From the NCBI RefSeq assembly GCF_026340975.1, contig NZ_JAPEOS010000001.1:4063001-4127000 (forward strand): a stretch of DNA of 64,000 bases. Direction: 5' to 3'. This document shows positions 45,454 to 54,952 of the stretch, in pieces. Made by a program: the position numbers and the translations under genes. Each line of letters starts with the position of its first letter. Within the stretch, counting starts at the first letter, position 1. This DNA is from Streptomyces sp. NBC_01214. Its GTDB lineage: Bacteria > Actinomycetota > Actinomycetes > Streptomycetales > Streptomycetaceae. The notes beneath the pieces were generated by a model that did no database searches, was not told where the DNA came from, and worked only from the letters and a program-made list of their open reading frames with translations.

Positions 45454-45942
45454 TCACGAGGGGCCGGCGAAGGGCATCGCGTCGGCCCACTCCCAAAAGG
45501 CGTGGCCGGCGTTGACCGCTGCCTCCATGGCGGCGAACAGGTGGGAGGGGTCGACGTCGGGCGGGACGTCGACCGCGAGGGAGCGCGCGCCGTTCCACTC
45601 GCTCAGGAGGTCTGCCGCGACGATCTCGGTCTTGATCTCGTCAGCGGCCTTCTGGAGATCGGCGGGCGGCAGGTCGGGAGTGAACACGAGCCGCAGCGTG
45701 CGCTGTGAAGACTTCCTGACCACCTCGCTGACGTAGCCGTCGTCGTCGAGCACCACGACGTCGCGCAGGGCGATCCCGTAGGTGGAGAAGGGAATGCAGG
45801 CGACCTCGTAGGTCCCGTCGCCGACCGCGCTGAGCCAGAGCTGCTCGACGTGGTCGTCCAGGCCGAAGGGGGCCAGGTCGGCGCGCGCGATGTAGTTGGT
45901 CGAGGCGCGCCCGACCGGCTGCTCGTGGACGAGGAACTGCAT
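45454..45942 (-). CDS. DUF4265-domain protein
   Basis: 162 residues, ATG after GGGGGAG. The pattern VEQLWLSAVGDGTYEVACIPF and YGIALRDVVVLDDDGYVSEVV, then RTLRLVF and the late AGHAFWEWADAMPF block, matches DUF4265. Function unknown; often found near contact-dependent or immunity-type genes, none of which is seen here. Confidence 0.75.
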   Translation of the reverse strand: MQFLVHEQPVGRASTNYIARADLAPFGLDDHVEQLWLSAVGDGTYEVACIPFSTYGIALRDVVVLDDDGYVSEVVRKSSQRTLRLVFTPDLPPADLQKAADEIKTEIVAADLLSEWNGARSLAVDVPPDVDPSHLFAAMEAAVNAGHAFWEWADAMPFAGPS

Positions 45943-46418
45943 GACGGCTCCCCCGATGACCTGTTCCGATGGTCAGTCATGATGCAGGCCCCCGTCATCG
46001 CTGTTGCCGGCGGGTGCGGGTGACCCGAGCGGAGCCGGTCCGGAGTACGTTCCGTTCGGCCGACAGACCGAGCGCGTACCCCTGCCCCGGTGGGCAACCG
46101 GACCGAGGCGTCACCGGTGCGGGCCCTCTGGGGTGGCGCAAGCGCAGCACAGGGTGGGGCGTTCCTTCGTGCCGGCGGGGGACACTACGGGGATCCGGTG
46201 CAGCTCGGGCACCGCACGGCGCCCGGATCCGGACGTGGAAGTCCTGTTGCGTACGGCAGCGCTGGACCTGTTGACCGGCTCGGCCGGTGATTTCGGGGCC
46301 GAGCTGAGACGAGCTGCTCCCGAGCCTGCGATGCGCACGCGCTTCGGCACGTGGAAGTCGGGACGGACAGTCGGTGCGCCGTCCGCGCGGAGTGCCGCGT
46401 GGACGGCGCCGCCGCGCA
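45943..46418. other. Intergenic region, nothing recognised
   Basis: 476 bases between the DUF4265 gene and the end of the glucanase gene. Open frames on both strands lack RBS, codon bias and recognisable protein sequence. No clear repeat or terminator found. Confidence 0.4.
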
Positions 46419-47861
46419 TCAATGGCCGAAGTCGAACCAGTTGACGTTCACGAAGTCGGCGGGCTGGCCGCTGGCGAAGGTCAGGTAGACGTCGTGCGTG
46501 CCCGTGACCGCGGTGATGTTCGCCGGCACCGTGCGCCAAGCTTGCCAGCCGCCGGTGGAGGCGATCGAGAAGCTGCCGATCGGAGCCGAGGCCGGGTCGT
46601 CGAGCCGTACCTCGACCAGCCCGCTGACCCCGTCGGCCGCACCGCTGGCCACGCGCCCGTAGAACTGCCTGGCCGGGGTGGAGCCGAAGTCGACGCCCCG
46701 GAACAGTGCCCAGTCGCCGTTCCCGATCGCCGCGAGGTCCTGGCCGCCGCCGCTGTCCGTGGTGCTCTCCTTGATCACGCCCGACTGGCCGTCGTACGAC
46801 TCGGCCTGGATCGCCGTGTACGCGTCGCGGTGACCGGGCGGCGTGGTCGGCGGGGTGGTGGGCGGTGTCGTCGGGGGAGTGGTGGGCGGGGTGGTGGGCG
46901 GCGTGGTGCCGCCGGTGGAGCGCAGGACGGACACGTAGTCCACGACCATCGCGTGTCCGGGCTGGGTGCCCGCGTCGGGGCCGCCGCCGAAGGCGTCCGG
47001 GAAGCCGCCGCCCATGGCGACGTTCAGGATGATGAAGTAGCCGTGGTTCGTGGCGTTGGTCCAGGTCGTCGCGTCGACCTGATCGGCCCGCACCGTATGG
47101 AAGTTGAACTCGTCGACGTAGAAGCGCATCTCCTCGACCGCGGTCGAGCGGTCCCACTCGACGGCGTACGTGTGGAAGCCGGCCTGGCAACTGGCGCCGG
47201 GGCAGACGCGCTGGCCGCCGATTCCGGAGGTCTCGTTGCAGGGGCCGCCCGGACTCGTGCCGCAATGCACGGTGGCCCAGACGTTGTTGAGGCCCTGGAC
47301 GTTCTCGAGGATGTCGATCTCGCCGATGCCCGGCCAGTTCCACCAGTTGCCCCGGTAGGGGGCGCCGAGCATCCAGAAGGCCGGCCAGTAGCCCTTGGCG
47401 GCCGGGCCCGTCACGTTCGGCATCTGGATGCGGGCCTCCGACCGGAGCGTGCCGCCCGCCGGGGGCTCGAAGTCGGCCCGCCGGGTCTCGACGCGGCCGG
47501 ACGTCCAGTTGCCGGCGGCGTCCCGGCGCGGGGTGATCCGCAGGTTGCCCGTGCCGTCGAGGGAGACGTTGGAGGGGTCGGCGGTCATCGTCTCGATCTC
47601 GCCGGTTCCGAAGTTGGCGGGTCCGCCGGGATAGGAGGTACCGGTGGTGTACTGCCAGTCGGCGGTGTTCACCCCGGATCCCGCGGGTCCGTCGAAGTCG
47701 TCGAGGAACACCCGGGACCAGCCGGCCGGTGCGGGGGGAGCCGCGGCGTTCGCGGGTAGGACCACGGCCGCGGCGGCTGCCGCGACCACGGCGATCGTGC
47801 TGAGCGCGGCTAAGGCGGCCCGCCGGGCCGTCGGCTGCTTCCTGCCGGATGTCTCGTGCAT
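46419..47861 (-). CDS. Secreted GH16 endo-beta-1,3-glucanase with CBM6
   Basis: 480 residues. Signal peptide to about 40 (ANAA). GH16 domain about 45-315 with the catalytic GEIDILENV motif (two Glu, one Asp) and WPAFWMLG. A Thr/Pro linker of repeated TTPP (about 318-343) follows, then a C-terminal carbohydrate-binding module of CBM6 type (YTAIQAESYDGQSG ... FVNVNWFDFG). Extracellular hydrolysis of laminarin-like beta-glucan. A perfect LacI-type operator sits 62 bases upstream. Confidence 0.92.
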   Translation of the reverse strand: MHETSGRKQPTARRAALAALSTIAVVAAAAAAVVLPANAAAPPAPAGWSRVFLDDFDGPAGSGVNTADWQYTTGTSYPGGPANFGTGEIETMTADPSNVSLDGTGNLRITPRRDAAGNWTSGRVETRRADFEPPAGGTLRSEARIQMPNVTGPAAKGYWPAFWMLGAPYRGNWWNWPGIGEIDILENVQGLNNVWATVHCGTSPGGPCNETSGIGGQRVCPGASCQAGFHTYAVEWDRSTAVEEMRFYVDEFNFHTVRADQVDATTWTNATNHGYFIILNVAMGGGFPDAFGGGPDAGTQPGHAMVVDYVSVLRSTGGTTPPTTPPTTPPTTPPTTPPTTPPGHRDAYTAIQAESYDGQSGVIKESTTDSGGGQDLAAIGNGDWALFRGVDFGSTPARQFYGRVASGAADGVSGLVEVRLDDPASAPIGSFSIASTGGWQAWRTVPANITAVTGTHDVYLTFASGQPADFVNVNWFDFGH

Positions 47862-47922
47862 GGGTGCCCTCTCTGGAGCGCGTCGAAGCGCGGTGCGGGG
47901 GGAAGGGTCAGTGGATGGGACA

Positions 47923-47942
47923 GCTTGAGAGCGCTCTCAAGC
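47923..47942. promoter_or_regulatory. Perfect 20-bp LacI-family operator upstream of the GH16 gene
   Basis: GCTTGAGAGC joined to its exact reverse complement. The GAGAGCGCTCTC centre resembles the CebR-type operators (GGGAGCGCTCCC) that control Streptomyces glucan and cello-oligosaccharide genes. Confidence 0.75.
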
Positions 47943-48146
47943 GGTGCCGCTGGACACTGTCCTCCGCGCCCTCACGGGCCGTCAAGAGATTGAACCGGCA
48001 CAGCATTTACGGGCAGGGCGAGTTCAACCAGTGAACGAGGGACGCCCCTGGCCGAGGCGCGGCCGCGCCACCGACCGGAGCTCCCGCCGCCGCCGGTCGA
48101 CGGTCGGCGGCGGGACGCTCACCCGTACGGACCAACTCGCCGTACG

Positions 48147-48416
48147 TCACACCGGCGGACCGAGCACCTCCTCGGCGCCGGGCAGGTCATGGACGGAAGC
48201 CGCCGTCCCGGTCAGCGGCAGCAGGCCGGACAGCGGGCACGGCACGGGCATCTCGTGGTCGACCTCCCACTGCCCGACCGCGGCGCCGGCCGACTTCCCG
48301 CCCGACTTCCCGGCCGACTTTCCGCCCGCGTTCCCGCCCGCGTGGTCCATGGTGCAGACGGCGTACAGGTTGCCGGCGCAGCCCCGGCACAGCAGCGGCC
48401 GGTGGCCGGTCACCAC
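48147..48416 (-). CDS. Doubtful small Cys- and Gly/Lys-rich protein
   Basis: 89 residues if real: LCRGCAGNLYAVCTMDH at the N terminus, a Gly-Lys-Ser-Ala repeat, then a plausible folded tail (WEVDHEMPVPCPLSGLLPL). Start GTG with only GGACAGG upstream. No homologue recognised; the Cys pattern and codon bias are the only arguments. Confidence 0.35.
   Translation of the reverse strand: MVTGHRPLLCRGCAGNLYAVCTMDHAGGNAGGKSAGKSGGKSAGAAVGQWEVDHEMPVPCPLSGLLPLTGTAASVHDLPGAEEVLGPPV
48292..48339. repeat. Four 12-bp tandem repeats
   Basis: Units GACTTCCCGCCC, GACTTCCCGGCC, GACTTTCCGCCC and GCGTTCCCGCCC follow head to tail. If the doubtful minus-strand gene is real they encode its GGKSAGKSGGKSAG stretch. 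Confidence 0.7.
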
Positions 48417-48634
48417 GACCTGTCCAAAGTGCCGCGCACGGCACGCTCTTGTAGCGTCGGTCGCGACAGGATTCCAGGTGGTCCCACCGGAGTCCGCAGG
48501 CCGGTTCGCTCACGCGGAACACGTCCCGTCAGCGCGCCGAGCCACCCGTGTGCAGCCCGCGCCGGAGTCGAGCCGGTCCGCCCCTCGCGATGCGACCGGG
48601 CGCACGCGCAGCCCCCGTGAGAGAGGCCGTGCCG

Positions 48635-48844
48635 ATGTCGAAGGATGTCCCGATAGCGAGCCTGCTGCGTGTGGAGAGGGGCGTCGCCGCCCCTGAGGAA
48701 CTGGCCGCGATCGCGGTCGTCGTCGCGTGTTACGCCGGGCGGACCTCCGGCGGCGGCGACGCGGCCGCGGGCGCCGGGCCCGGCCGCCGGCGCACCGCCG
48801 TACCGGCCTCCGGCTGCTGGGCAGGTTGCTGGGCCTGCCGCTGA
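48635..48844 (+). CDS. Acyl-CoA carboxylase epsilon subunit
   Basis: 69 residues. The family core LLRVERGVAAPEELAAIAVVVA follows an ATG preceded by GAGAGG; a Gly/Ala tail ends WAGCWACR. Epsilon subunits stabilise actinobacterial acetyl-/propionyl-CoA carboxylases. Placed beside the spore-pigment cluster, it may boost malonyl-CoA supply for the polyketide; no AccB partner is in view. Confidence 0.78.
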   Translation: MSKDVPIASLLRVERGVAAPEELAAIAVVVACYAGRTSGGGDAAAGAGPGRRRTAVPASGCWAGCWACR

Positions 48845-48894
48845 ACCGCTTCCGCCGGCCGCACGCACGGCCGGCGGAAACGGGGACGAGGTGG

Positions 48895-50526
48895 TCACGC
48901 CCGGCGCAGCACCGTCGAGAGGACCTCGCGCAGCGTCGCCGGGGCATCGGCCACGGCTCCCTCCGAGCGCCAGGCCACGAATCCGTCCGGCCGTACGAGC
49001 ACGGCGCCCTCGGCGCTCATCGCGTGTGCCTCCGTCCAGTCCGAGCGCCCCTCCTGGACCAGGTCCACACTCGGCCCGGAGCCGATCGTGTAGGCCTCCA
49101 GCCGCACCGACAGCTGCTGCGCCACCTGCTGCGCGGCCGCCTGCCACGGCGTCCCCGCGCCGCTGAGCAGCACGAAGGAACGCTCGTAGAGGTCCAGGGT
49201 GGAGATCCGCTCACCCGACCGGGTCACCCACATGTGCGGGGCCCGGGTCCCGGTGTCGCCGACCAGCCGCAGGGTCTCCGGGATGACGGGCCGCTCGGGC
49301 GCGCCGCCGACGAGCGCGCCCTTCGGGTAGCAGTAGCCCATGGCGGTGGTCAGGACCCCGCTGCCCGGCCCGCCGCCCATGGTGGGCGGCGGCGCGTACC
49401 CCGGGTGGCTGTGTTCCGCCGAACGGGCCGAAGCCCGCTCGCTGGTGGCTTTGGCCACCGGCAGCCGCTCGGCCTCGTAGGTGTCGAGCAGTCCGATGCC
49501 CGCCGAGCCGTCCAGTACCGCGGCGATCTTCCACGCCAGGTTGTGCGCGTCCTGGATCCCCGTGTTGGAGCCGAACGCCCCGGTGGGGGACATCTCGTGG
49601 GCCGCGTCCCCGGCCAGGAACACCCGTCCGGACGAATACCGCTGCGCCACCCGTTCGGCCGCATGCCACGGGGCCTTGCCGCCGATCTGTACGTCCAGGT
49701 CGGGTACGCCGATCGCGTCGCGGATCTGGTCCACGCACCGCTCGTCGGTGAAGTCCTCCAGGGTCTCGCCCTGCTCCGGGTGCCACGGGGCGTGGAAGAC
49801 CCACTGCTTCTTGTTGTCCACGGGCAGCAGCGCTCCGTCGGCCCCCGGGCGGATCAGGTAGCAGACGATGAAGCGCAGGTCGCCCAGCACCTCGACGAGC
49901 TTCTCCGAGCGGAACGTGACGCTCACGTTGTGGAACAGCTCGCCGTTACCCGTCTGGGGGATCCGCAGCTGTTCCCGGACGGGACTGCGCGGCCCGTCCG
50001 CGGCGATCAGGAAGTCGGCGCGCACGGTGATGTGCTCGCCCGTCTCCCGGTCCTTCACCACGGCGTTCACCCCCGTGGCGTCCTGGTCGAAGCTCATCAG
50101 CTCGGTGGAGAACCGCACGTCGGCGCCCATGCCGCGGCTCTGTTCGGCCAGTACCGGCTCGACGTTGTTCTGGCTGCACAGACACCAGCCGGTCGGGCTG
50201 AACCGGGCCAGTGCCCCGGCCGGATCGATCGACTTGACCAGCCAGTTGTGGTCGCCGTCGGTCAGCGAGCGGGCCTGCAGAATGCCCTGGTTTCCCTCCA
50301 GTACGGACGCCGCCCGGCGGATCGCGCGCTCCGCCCCTGCCGTGCGGAACAGCTCCATCGTCCGGGCGTTGATGCCACGGCCCCGCGGGTGCGCGGAGGT
50401 GCCGGAGTGCTTCTCGACCAGCAGGTGCCTCACTCCGTGGCGGCTCAGGAAAAGCGAGGTGGACAGGCCCACGAGGGAGCCGCCCACGACGAGAACCGGT
50501 ACGCGAACATCGGCGTTGTCTTCCAT
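48895..50526 (-). CDS. FAD-dependent aromatic polyketide hydroxylase, WhiE ORFVIII type
   Basis: 543 residues. N-terminal FAD fold VLVVGGSLVGLSTSLFLSRHG, RGRGINARTMELFR near residue 50, and the second FAD motif FLAGDAAHEMSPTGAFGSN near 297. A thioredoxin-like C-terminal domain is typical of RdmE/TcmG-class hydroxylases. In S. coelicolor whiE the equivalent gene is divergently transcribed from the main operon, exactly as here. It would hydroxylate the polyketide pigment late in sporulation. Confidence 0.9.
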   Translation of the reverse strand: MEDNADVRVPVLVVGGSLVGLSTSLFLSRHGVRHLLVEKHSGTSAHPRGRGINARTMELFRTAGAERAIRRAASVLEGNQGILQARSLTDGDHNWLVKSIDPAGALARFSPTGWCLCSQNNVEPVLAEQSRGMGADVRFSTELMSFDQDATGVNAVVKDRETGEHITVRADFLIAADGPRSPVREQLRIPQTGNGELFHNVSVTFRSEKLVEVLGDLRFIVCYLIRPGADGALLPVDNKKQWVFHAPWHPEQGETLEDFTDERCVDQIRDAIGVPDLDVQIGGKAPWHAAERVAQRYSSGRVFLAGDAAHEMSPTGAFGSNTGIQDAHNLAWKIAAVLDGSAGIGLLDTYEAERLPVAKATSERASARSAEHSHPGYAPPPTMGGGPGSGVLTTAMGYCYPKGALVGGAPERPVIPETLRLVGDTGTRAPHMWVTRSGERISTLDLYERSFVLLSGAGTPWQAAAQQVAQQLSVRLEAYTIGSGPSVDLVQEGRSDWTEAHAMSAEGAVLVRPDGFVAWRSEGAVADAPATLREVLSTVLRRA

Positions 50527-50801
50527 CAGCTGCGGGCTCCTGTTTTCTGTGTGGGGGAGTGGACTCTTTATGCCCGCGATCCGGGATCAGGCCCAGTTGA
50601 TTCGCCGGTTGTCACCCGCTTGATCCGGACATGTAGCGGTACGTCCCCACCCGGATGACGATGAGCGACAGCGGCTCCCCCTGAGACGCGCCGGCCTGCC
50701 GTTCCCCACCGAGGCGGCCGCCGGCCCGGGCGGACGCCACCGGTGACGGACGAGGGGTCCGTACGCGATGGATCTCCACCCCCTCATGAAGGAGTGAGTA
50801 G
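50527..50801. promoter_or_regulatory. Divergent spore-pigment promoter region
   Basis: 275 bases between the hydroxylase and the first gene of the biosynthetic operon. In whiE the two promoters here are developmentally controlled, one by SigF. I could not place the -10/-35 boxes with confidence. Confidence 0.5.
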
Positions 50802-51899
50802 ATGACAACCACCCTGTCCGAACGGGTGTCGCAGTCAGCCTTCGACGGCTCCATGCTCCGGGTCGTCCTGCTGATGGACCTCCACGAGGGGACCCAGCAG
50901 CAGTTCTTCGAGGCGTACGAACAGCTCCGCCACGACATCGCGTCGGTTCCGGGCCACATCAGCGACCAGCTGTGCCAGTCCTTCGAGAATCCCTCCCAAT
51001 GGCTCATCACCAGCGAGTGGGAAAGCGCCCCGCAGTACCTCGCATGGGTCAACAGCGACCATCACGCCGAACAGGTGAAGCCGCTGGGCGCGTGCGCCCG
51101 CGCCATGCGCCCGCTCAAGTTCACCGTCCTGCGGGAGACCGGCCGCGGCTACGGCCAGGAGGCCCGTCCGGCCACGGCGCGCCTGCAGCAGACCCCCCGG
51201 TTGGGTGCCGGCATCGTGCGCCACGCCCTCACCTTCACCGTCAAGCCGGGCAGCGAGCAGGACGTCGCGTCCATCCTCTCCAGCTACGCCTCCCCGGAGG
51301 CCCGGGTCGACGACCACACCCGCCTGTGCCGCACGTCCCTGTTCATGCACGGCAACCGGGTCGTACGGACGGTGGAGGTCCAGGGCGACCTGATGGCGGC
51401 CCTGCGGCACGTCTCCGAGCAGCCCGAGGTGCGCGCCGTCGAGGAGGCCATCAACCCCTACCTCGAACAGGACCGGAACCTGAACGACCCGGAGTCCGCG
51501 CGCATGTTCTTCATGCGTGCGGCGCTCCCGGCGGTCCACCACATCGCCGCACCCGAGCCCGAGTCCGCCGAGGTCCAGCGGCACGCGCTCTTCTACCCGG
51601 CCAAGCCCGGTTGCGGCGTCGCGCTCGCCAAGTTCCTGGCCCGCCAGGACGAGGCGGCCGCACACCACCCGGGCAGCCCCGTTCGGAGCAGCAGCATCTT
51701 CCAACGTGACGACATCGTCGTCCGGCTCATCGACGTCCGCGGCCCGCTCGATGCCGAGCCCGACACCACCCTCGGCGTCTCGGGACCGCGCAAGGCGGCG
51801 GTGCTCGACCGGTTGACGGCCCGGGTCGGCAGGCGGGTCCGCACCGCCGGCCACACCATGAACCTGATCACGGACCGCCGGGCACCCGCGGATTCCTGA
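50802..51899 (+). CDS. SchA/CurD-like protein, WhiE ORFI type
   Basis: 365 residues, ATG after AAGGAG. Two to three ferredoxin-like alpha+beta repeats of the SchA/CurD family: RVVLLMDLHEGTQQQFFEAY near residue 20, RHALTFTVKPGSEQDVASIL near 140 and RHALFYPAKPGCGVALAKFL near 258. It is the first gene of the pigment operon, as in whiE and cur. Biochemical role not established; proposed to shape the nascent polyketide. Confidence 0.85.
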   Translation: MTTTLSERVSQSAFDGSMLRVVLLMDLHEGTQQQFFEAYEQLRHDIASVPGHISDQLCQSFENPSQWLITSEWESAPQYLAWVNSDHHAEQVKPLGACARAMRPLKFTVLRETGRGYGQEARPATARLQQTPRLGAGIVRHALTFTVKPGSEQDVASILSSYASPEARVDDHTRLCRTSLFMHGNRVVRTVEVQGDLMAALRHVSEQPEVRAVEEAINPYLEQDRNLNDPESARMFFMRAALPAVHHIAAPEPESAEVQRHALFYPAKPGCGVALAKFLARQDEAAAHHPGSPVRSSSIFQRDDIVVRLIDVRGPLDAEPDTTLGVSGPRKAAVLDRLTARVGRRVRTAGHTMNLITDRRAPADS

Positions 51900-52000
51900 T
51901 CCTCCCCGGCCAACCGGCCCCCTGTTCCACCCCCCTGTTCCACCCCCCGATCCCGATCCATCCGCACCCAGGCTCTCCCCACACGCAGGAGGAACCCGCC

Positions 52001-52444
52001 ATGACCCAACAGCGCCCACGCATCGTGGACCTCAGCGAGACGCCCCCCAACCGCCGGCGCGGCGGAGACCTCAGGGCGGTGCTCACCCCGACCTCCGTGG
52101 GTTCCACCAGCGGCTTCATGGGCCTGGCGATCATGGCCCCCGGGGAGTCGATCGCGGAGCACTACCACCCGTACTCCGAGGAGTTCGTGTACGTGGTCAG
52201 CGGCCGGCTGGAGGTCGACCTCGACGGCGAGGCCCACCCGCTGCGCACCGACCAGGGACTGCTCGTCCCGCTCAACACGCGCCACCGCTTCCGGAACGTG
52301 GGCGACACCGAGGCCCGCATGGTCTTCCACCTCGGCCCGCTGGCCCCGCGCCCCGAGCTCGGCCACGTGGACACCGAGCAGGCTCCGCACCCGGAGAGCA
52401 CCGCGTGGGAGCAGCCGCCGGACCGCACGGGAGCGGTCTCGTGA
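52001..52444 (+). CDS. Cupin protein, WhiE ORFII type
   Basis: 147 residues, start after AGGAGG. Single cupin with metal-type histidines in EHYHPYSEEFVYVVSGRLEV near residue 47 and a second motif ending NTRHRFRNVGD. It lies at the position of whiE ORFII. Proposed cyclase/oxygenase helper. The GTGA overlap with KS-alpha shows tight coupling. Confidence 0.87.
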   Translation: MTQQRPRIVDLSETPPNRRRGGDLRAVLTPTSVGSTSGFMGLAIMAPGESIAEHYHPYSEEFVYVVSGRLEVDLDGEAHPLRTDQGLLVPLNTRHRFRNVGDTEARMVFHLGPLAPRPELGHVDTEQAPHPESTAWEQPPDRTGAVS

Positions 52445-53712
52445 CCCGCCGGCGGGTGGCCGTCACCGGAGTCGGTGTCGTCGCGCCCGGCGGGATCGGC
52501 GTCCGCGACTTCTGGGACCTGCTCTCCAACGGCCGTACGGCGACGCGCGGGATCAGCCTCTTCGACCCGGCCGGGTTCCGTTCCCGGATAGCCGCCGAGG
52601 TCGACTTCGACCCCGCCGCGCACGGCCTCGAACCGGGCGAGGCGGACCGGGCGGACCGCTACATCCAGTTCGCCCTGGTGGCCGCCCGGGAGGCGGTGAA
52701 GGACGCGGGGCTCGACCTCACCACGGACGAGTCCTGGCGGACCGGAGTCTCCCTCGGCACGGCCGTCGGCGGCACCACCCGGCTGGAACACGACTACGTG
52801 GCCGTCAGCCAGTCCGGCTCCTGGTGGGACGTGGACCACAAGCGGGCCGGCCCGTTCCTGCACCGGGCGTTCACCCCCGCCACCCTCGCCTCCGCCGTGG
52901 CGGAGCAGACGGGTGCGCGGGGCCCGGTCCAGACGGTCTCGACCGGCTGCACCTCGGGACTCGACGCCATCGGGTACGCCGTGCACTCCATCGCGGAGGG
53001 CCGGATGGACGTCTGCATCGCGGGCGCCTCCGACTCACCCATATCGCCCATCACCGTGGCCTGTTTCGACGCCATCAAGGCGACCTCGCCGAACAACGAC
53101 GACCCGGCCCACGCCTCCCGGCCGTTCGACGCCGACCGGGACGGGTTCGTCCTCGGCGAGGGCGGCGCCGTCCTCGTACTCGAAGAGCTGGAACACGCCC
53201 GCGCCCGCGGTGCGACCGTCTACTGCGAGATCGGCGGCTACGCCACCTTCGGCAACGCCCACCACATGACCGGGCTGACCACGGAGGGCCTGGAGATGGC
53301 CCGGGCCATCGAAACCGCCCTTGCCGAGGCCGGCGTCGCCGCCGACGAGATCGACTACGTCAACGCGCACGGCTCCGGCACCAAGCAGAACGACCGTCAC
53401 GAGACCGCGGCGGTCAAGCGGGTCCTGGGAGACCACGCCTACAAGACGCCGATGACCTCCATCAAATCCATGGTGGGGCACTCCCTCGGCGCGATCGGCG
53501 CCATCGAACTGGCGGCCTGCGTACTCGCCATGACCCACCAGGTGGTACCCCCGACGGCGAACTACGAGACGCCCGACCCCGAGTGCGACCTGGACTACGT
53601 ACCCCGCGTCGCCCGCGGCCGGAAGCTGCGCAGCGTGCTCTCGGTGGGCAGCGGCTTCGGCGGATTCCAGTCCGCCGTGGTCATGACCCGACCGAAGGAG
53701 GAGGTCTCGTGA
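52441..53712 (+). CDS. Type II PKS ketosynthase alpha, WhiE ORFIII type
   Basis: 423 residues from GTG. Active-site triad present: Cys170 (VSTGCTSGLDAIG), the His of VNAHGSGTKQND near 311 and the His of KSMVGHSLGAIG near 346. It forms the chain-elongating heterodimer with the next gene product and loads on the ACP. Four-base overlaps on both sides. Confidence 0.92.
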   Translation: MTRRRVAVTGVGVVAPGGIGVRDFWDLLSNGRTATRGISLFDPAGFRSRIAAEVDFDPAAHGLEPGEADRADRYIQFALVAAREAVKDAGLDLTTDESWRTGVSLGTAVGGTTRLEHDYVAVSQSGSWWDVDHKRAGPFLHRAFTPATLASAVAEQTGARGPVQTVSTGCTSGLDAIGYAVHSIAEGRMDVCIAGASDSPISPITVACFDAIKATSPNNDDPAHASRPFDADRDGFVLGEGGAVLVLEELEHARARGATVYCEIGGYATFGNAHHMTGLTTEGLEMARAIETALAEAGVAADEIDYVNAHGSGTKQNDRHETAAVKRVLGDHAYKTPMTSIKSMVGHSLGAIGAIELAACVLAMTHQVVPPTANYETPDPECDLDYVPRVARGRKLRSVLSVGSGFGGFQSAVVMTRPKEEVS

Positions 53713-54935
53713 CCAGCCGTACGGTCATCACGGGCATCGGAGTCGTCGCGCCCAACGGCGTGGGCGCCGACGCCTTCTGGAAGGCGACCCAGTCCGGACT
53801 CAACGTACTGGACCGGGTCACCAGGGCGGGCTGCGAGCACCTGCCGCTGCGCGTCGCGGGTGAGGTCCGGGGCTTTGACCCCGGCGCCATGGTCGAGGAC
53901 CGCTTCCTCGTTCAGACCGACCGCTTCACCCACCACGCCCTCGCCGCCGCCGACCTCGCCCTGGAGGACGCCCGGCTCGGCCGGGCCGACTACGAGGGCG
54001 ACCCCTTCTCCGTGGGCGTCGTCACCGCCGCCGGATCCGGCGGCGGCGAGTTCGGTCAGCGCGAGCTCCAGCACCTCTGGGAGCAGGGGCCGCGCTTCGT
54101 GGGCCCGTACCAGTCGATCGCCTGGTTCTACGCCGCGAGCACCGGACAGATCTCCATCCGGCGCGGGCTGAAGGGCCCCTGCGGGGTCGTGGCCAGTGAC
54201 GAGGCGGGCGGACTGGACGCCTTCGCGCACGCCGTCCGCGGGATCCGCCAGGGCAGCCGGGCCATGCTGGTCGGGGCGACGGAGGCACCGCTGGCGCCGT
54301 ACTCCATCGTCTGCCAACTGGAGTACGAGGGGCTGAGCACGGGGGAGGACCCCGAGCGCGCCTACCGGCCGTTCACCGACAAGGCCTGCGGATTCGTCCC
54401 CGCCGAGGGCGGCGCGATGTTCGTCGTCGAGGACGAGGACGAGGCCCGCCGCCGCGGCGCCACCGTACGGGCCGTCCTGGCCGGCCACGGCGCGACCTTC
54501 ACCGGCACCCGGCGACGGGACACGTCCGGCGAGGGACTCGCCCACGCCATCCGCGGCGCCCTGCGGGAAGCCGACTGCGCGCCCGAGGAGATCGACGTGG
54601 TCTTCGCCGACGCCATAGGGACCCCGGAGGCCGACGCGGCCGAGGCGGCCGCCCTCGCCGACGCCCTCGGTGCGTACGGGCGGAAGGTACCGGTCACGGC
54701 GCCCAAGTCCGGTACCGGCAGGGCGTACTGCGCGGCTCCCGCCCTCGACACCGCGGCCGCGGTGCTGGCCCTGGAGCACGGCATCGTCCCGCCGACCCCG
54801 AACGTCTACGACGTGTGCCACGACCTCGACGTGGTGACCGGCCGCGCCCGCACCGCGGAGCTGCGCACCGCGCTGGTGCTCAGCCGCGGCCGGATGGGGT
54901 CGAACTCCGCGCTCGTCGTCCGCAAGGGCTCGTAG
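53709..54935 (+). CDS. Chain-length factor (KS-beta), WhiE ORFIV type
   Basis: 408 residues from GTG. KS fold without the active cysteine: the position reads SDEAGGLDAF with Glu165, where most chain-length factors have Gln. The remaining histidine motifs are also lost, as expected. Sets polyketide length with KS-alpha. Confidence 0.9.
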   Translation: MTSRTVITGIGVVAPNGVGADAFWKATQSGLNVLDRVTRAGCEHLPLRVAGEVRGFDPGAMVEDRFLVQTDRFTHHALAAADLALEDARLGRADYEGDPFSVGVVTAAGSGGGEFGQRELQHLWEQGPRFVGPYQSIAWFYAASTGQISIRRGLKGPCGVVASDEAGGLDAFAHAVRGIRQGSRAMLVGATEAPLAPYSIVCQLEYEGLSTGEDPERAYRPFTDKACGFVPAEGGAMFVVEDEDEARRRGATVRAVLAGHGATFTGTRRRDTSGEGLAHAIRGALREADCAPEEIDVVFADAIGTPEADAAEAAALADALGAYGRKVPVTAPKSGTGRAYCAAPALDTAAAVLALEHGIVPPTPNVYDVCHDLDVVTGRARTAELRTALVLSRGRMGSNSALVVRKGS

Positions 54936-54952
54936 GAGAAGGGAGCACCGAG

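Noticed and set aside
45943..46418. Small genes in the gap before the glucanase
   Set aside because: All frames are Arg/Pro/Gly-rich shadows without RBS or recognisable sequence.
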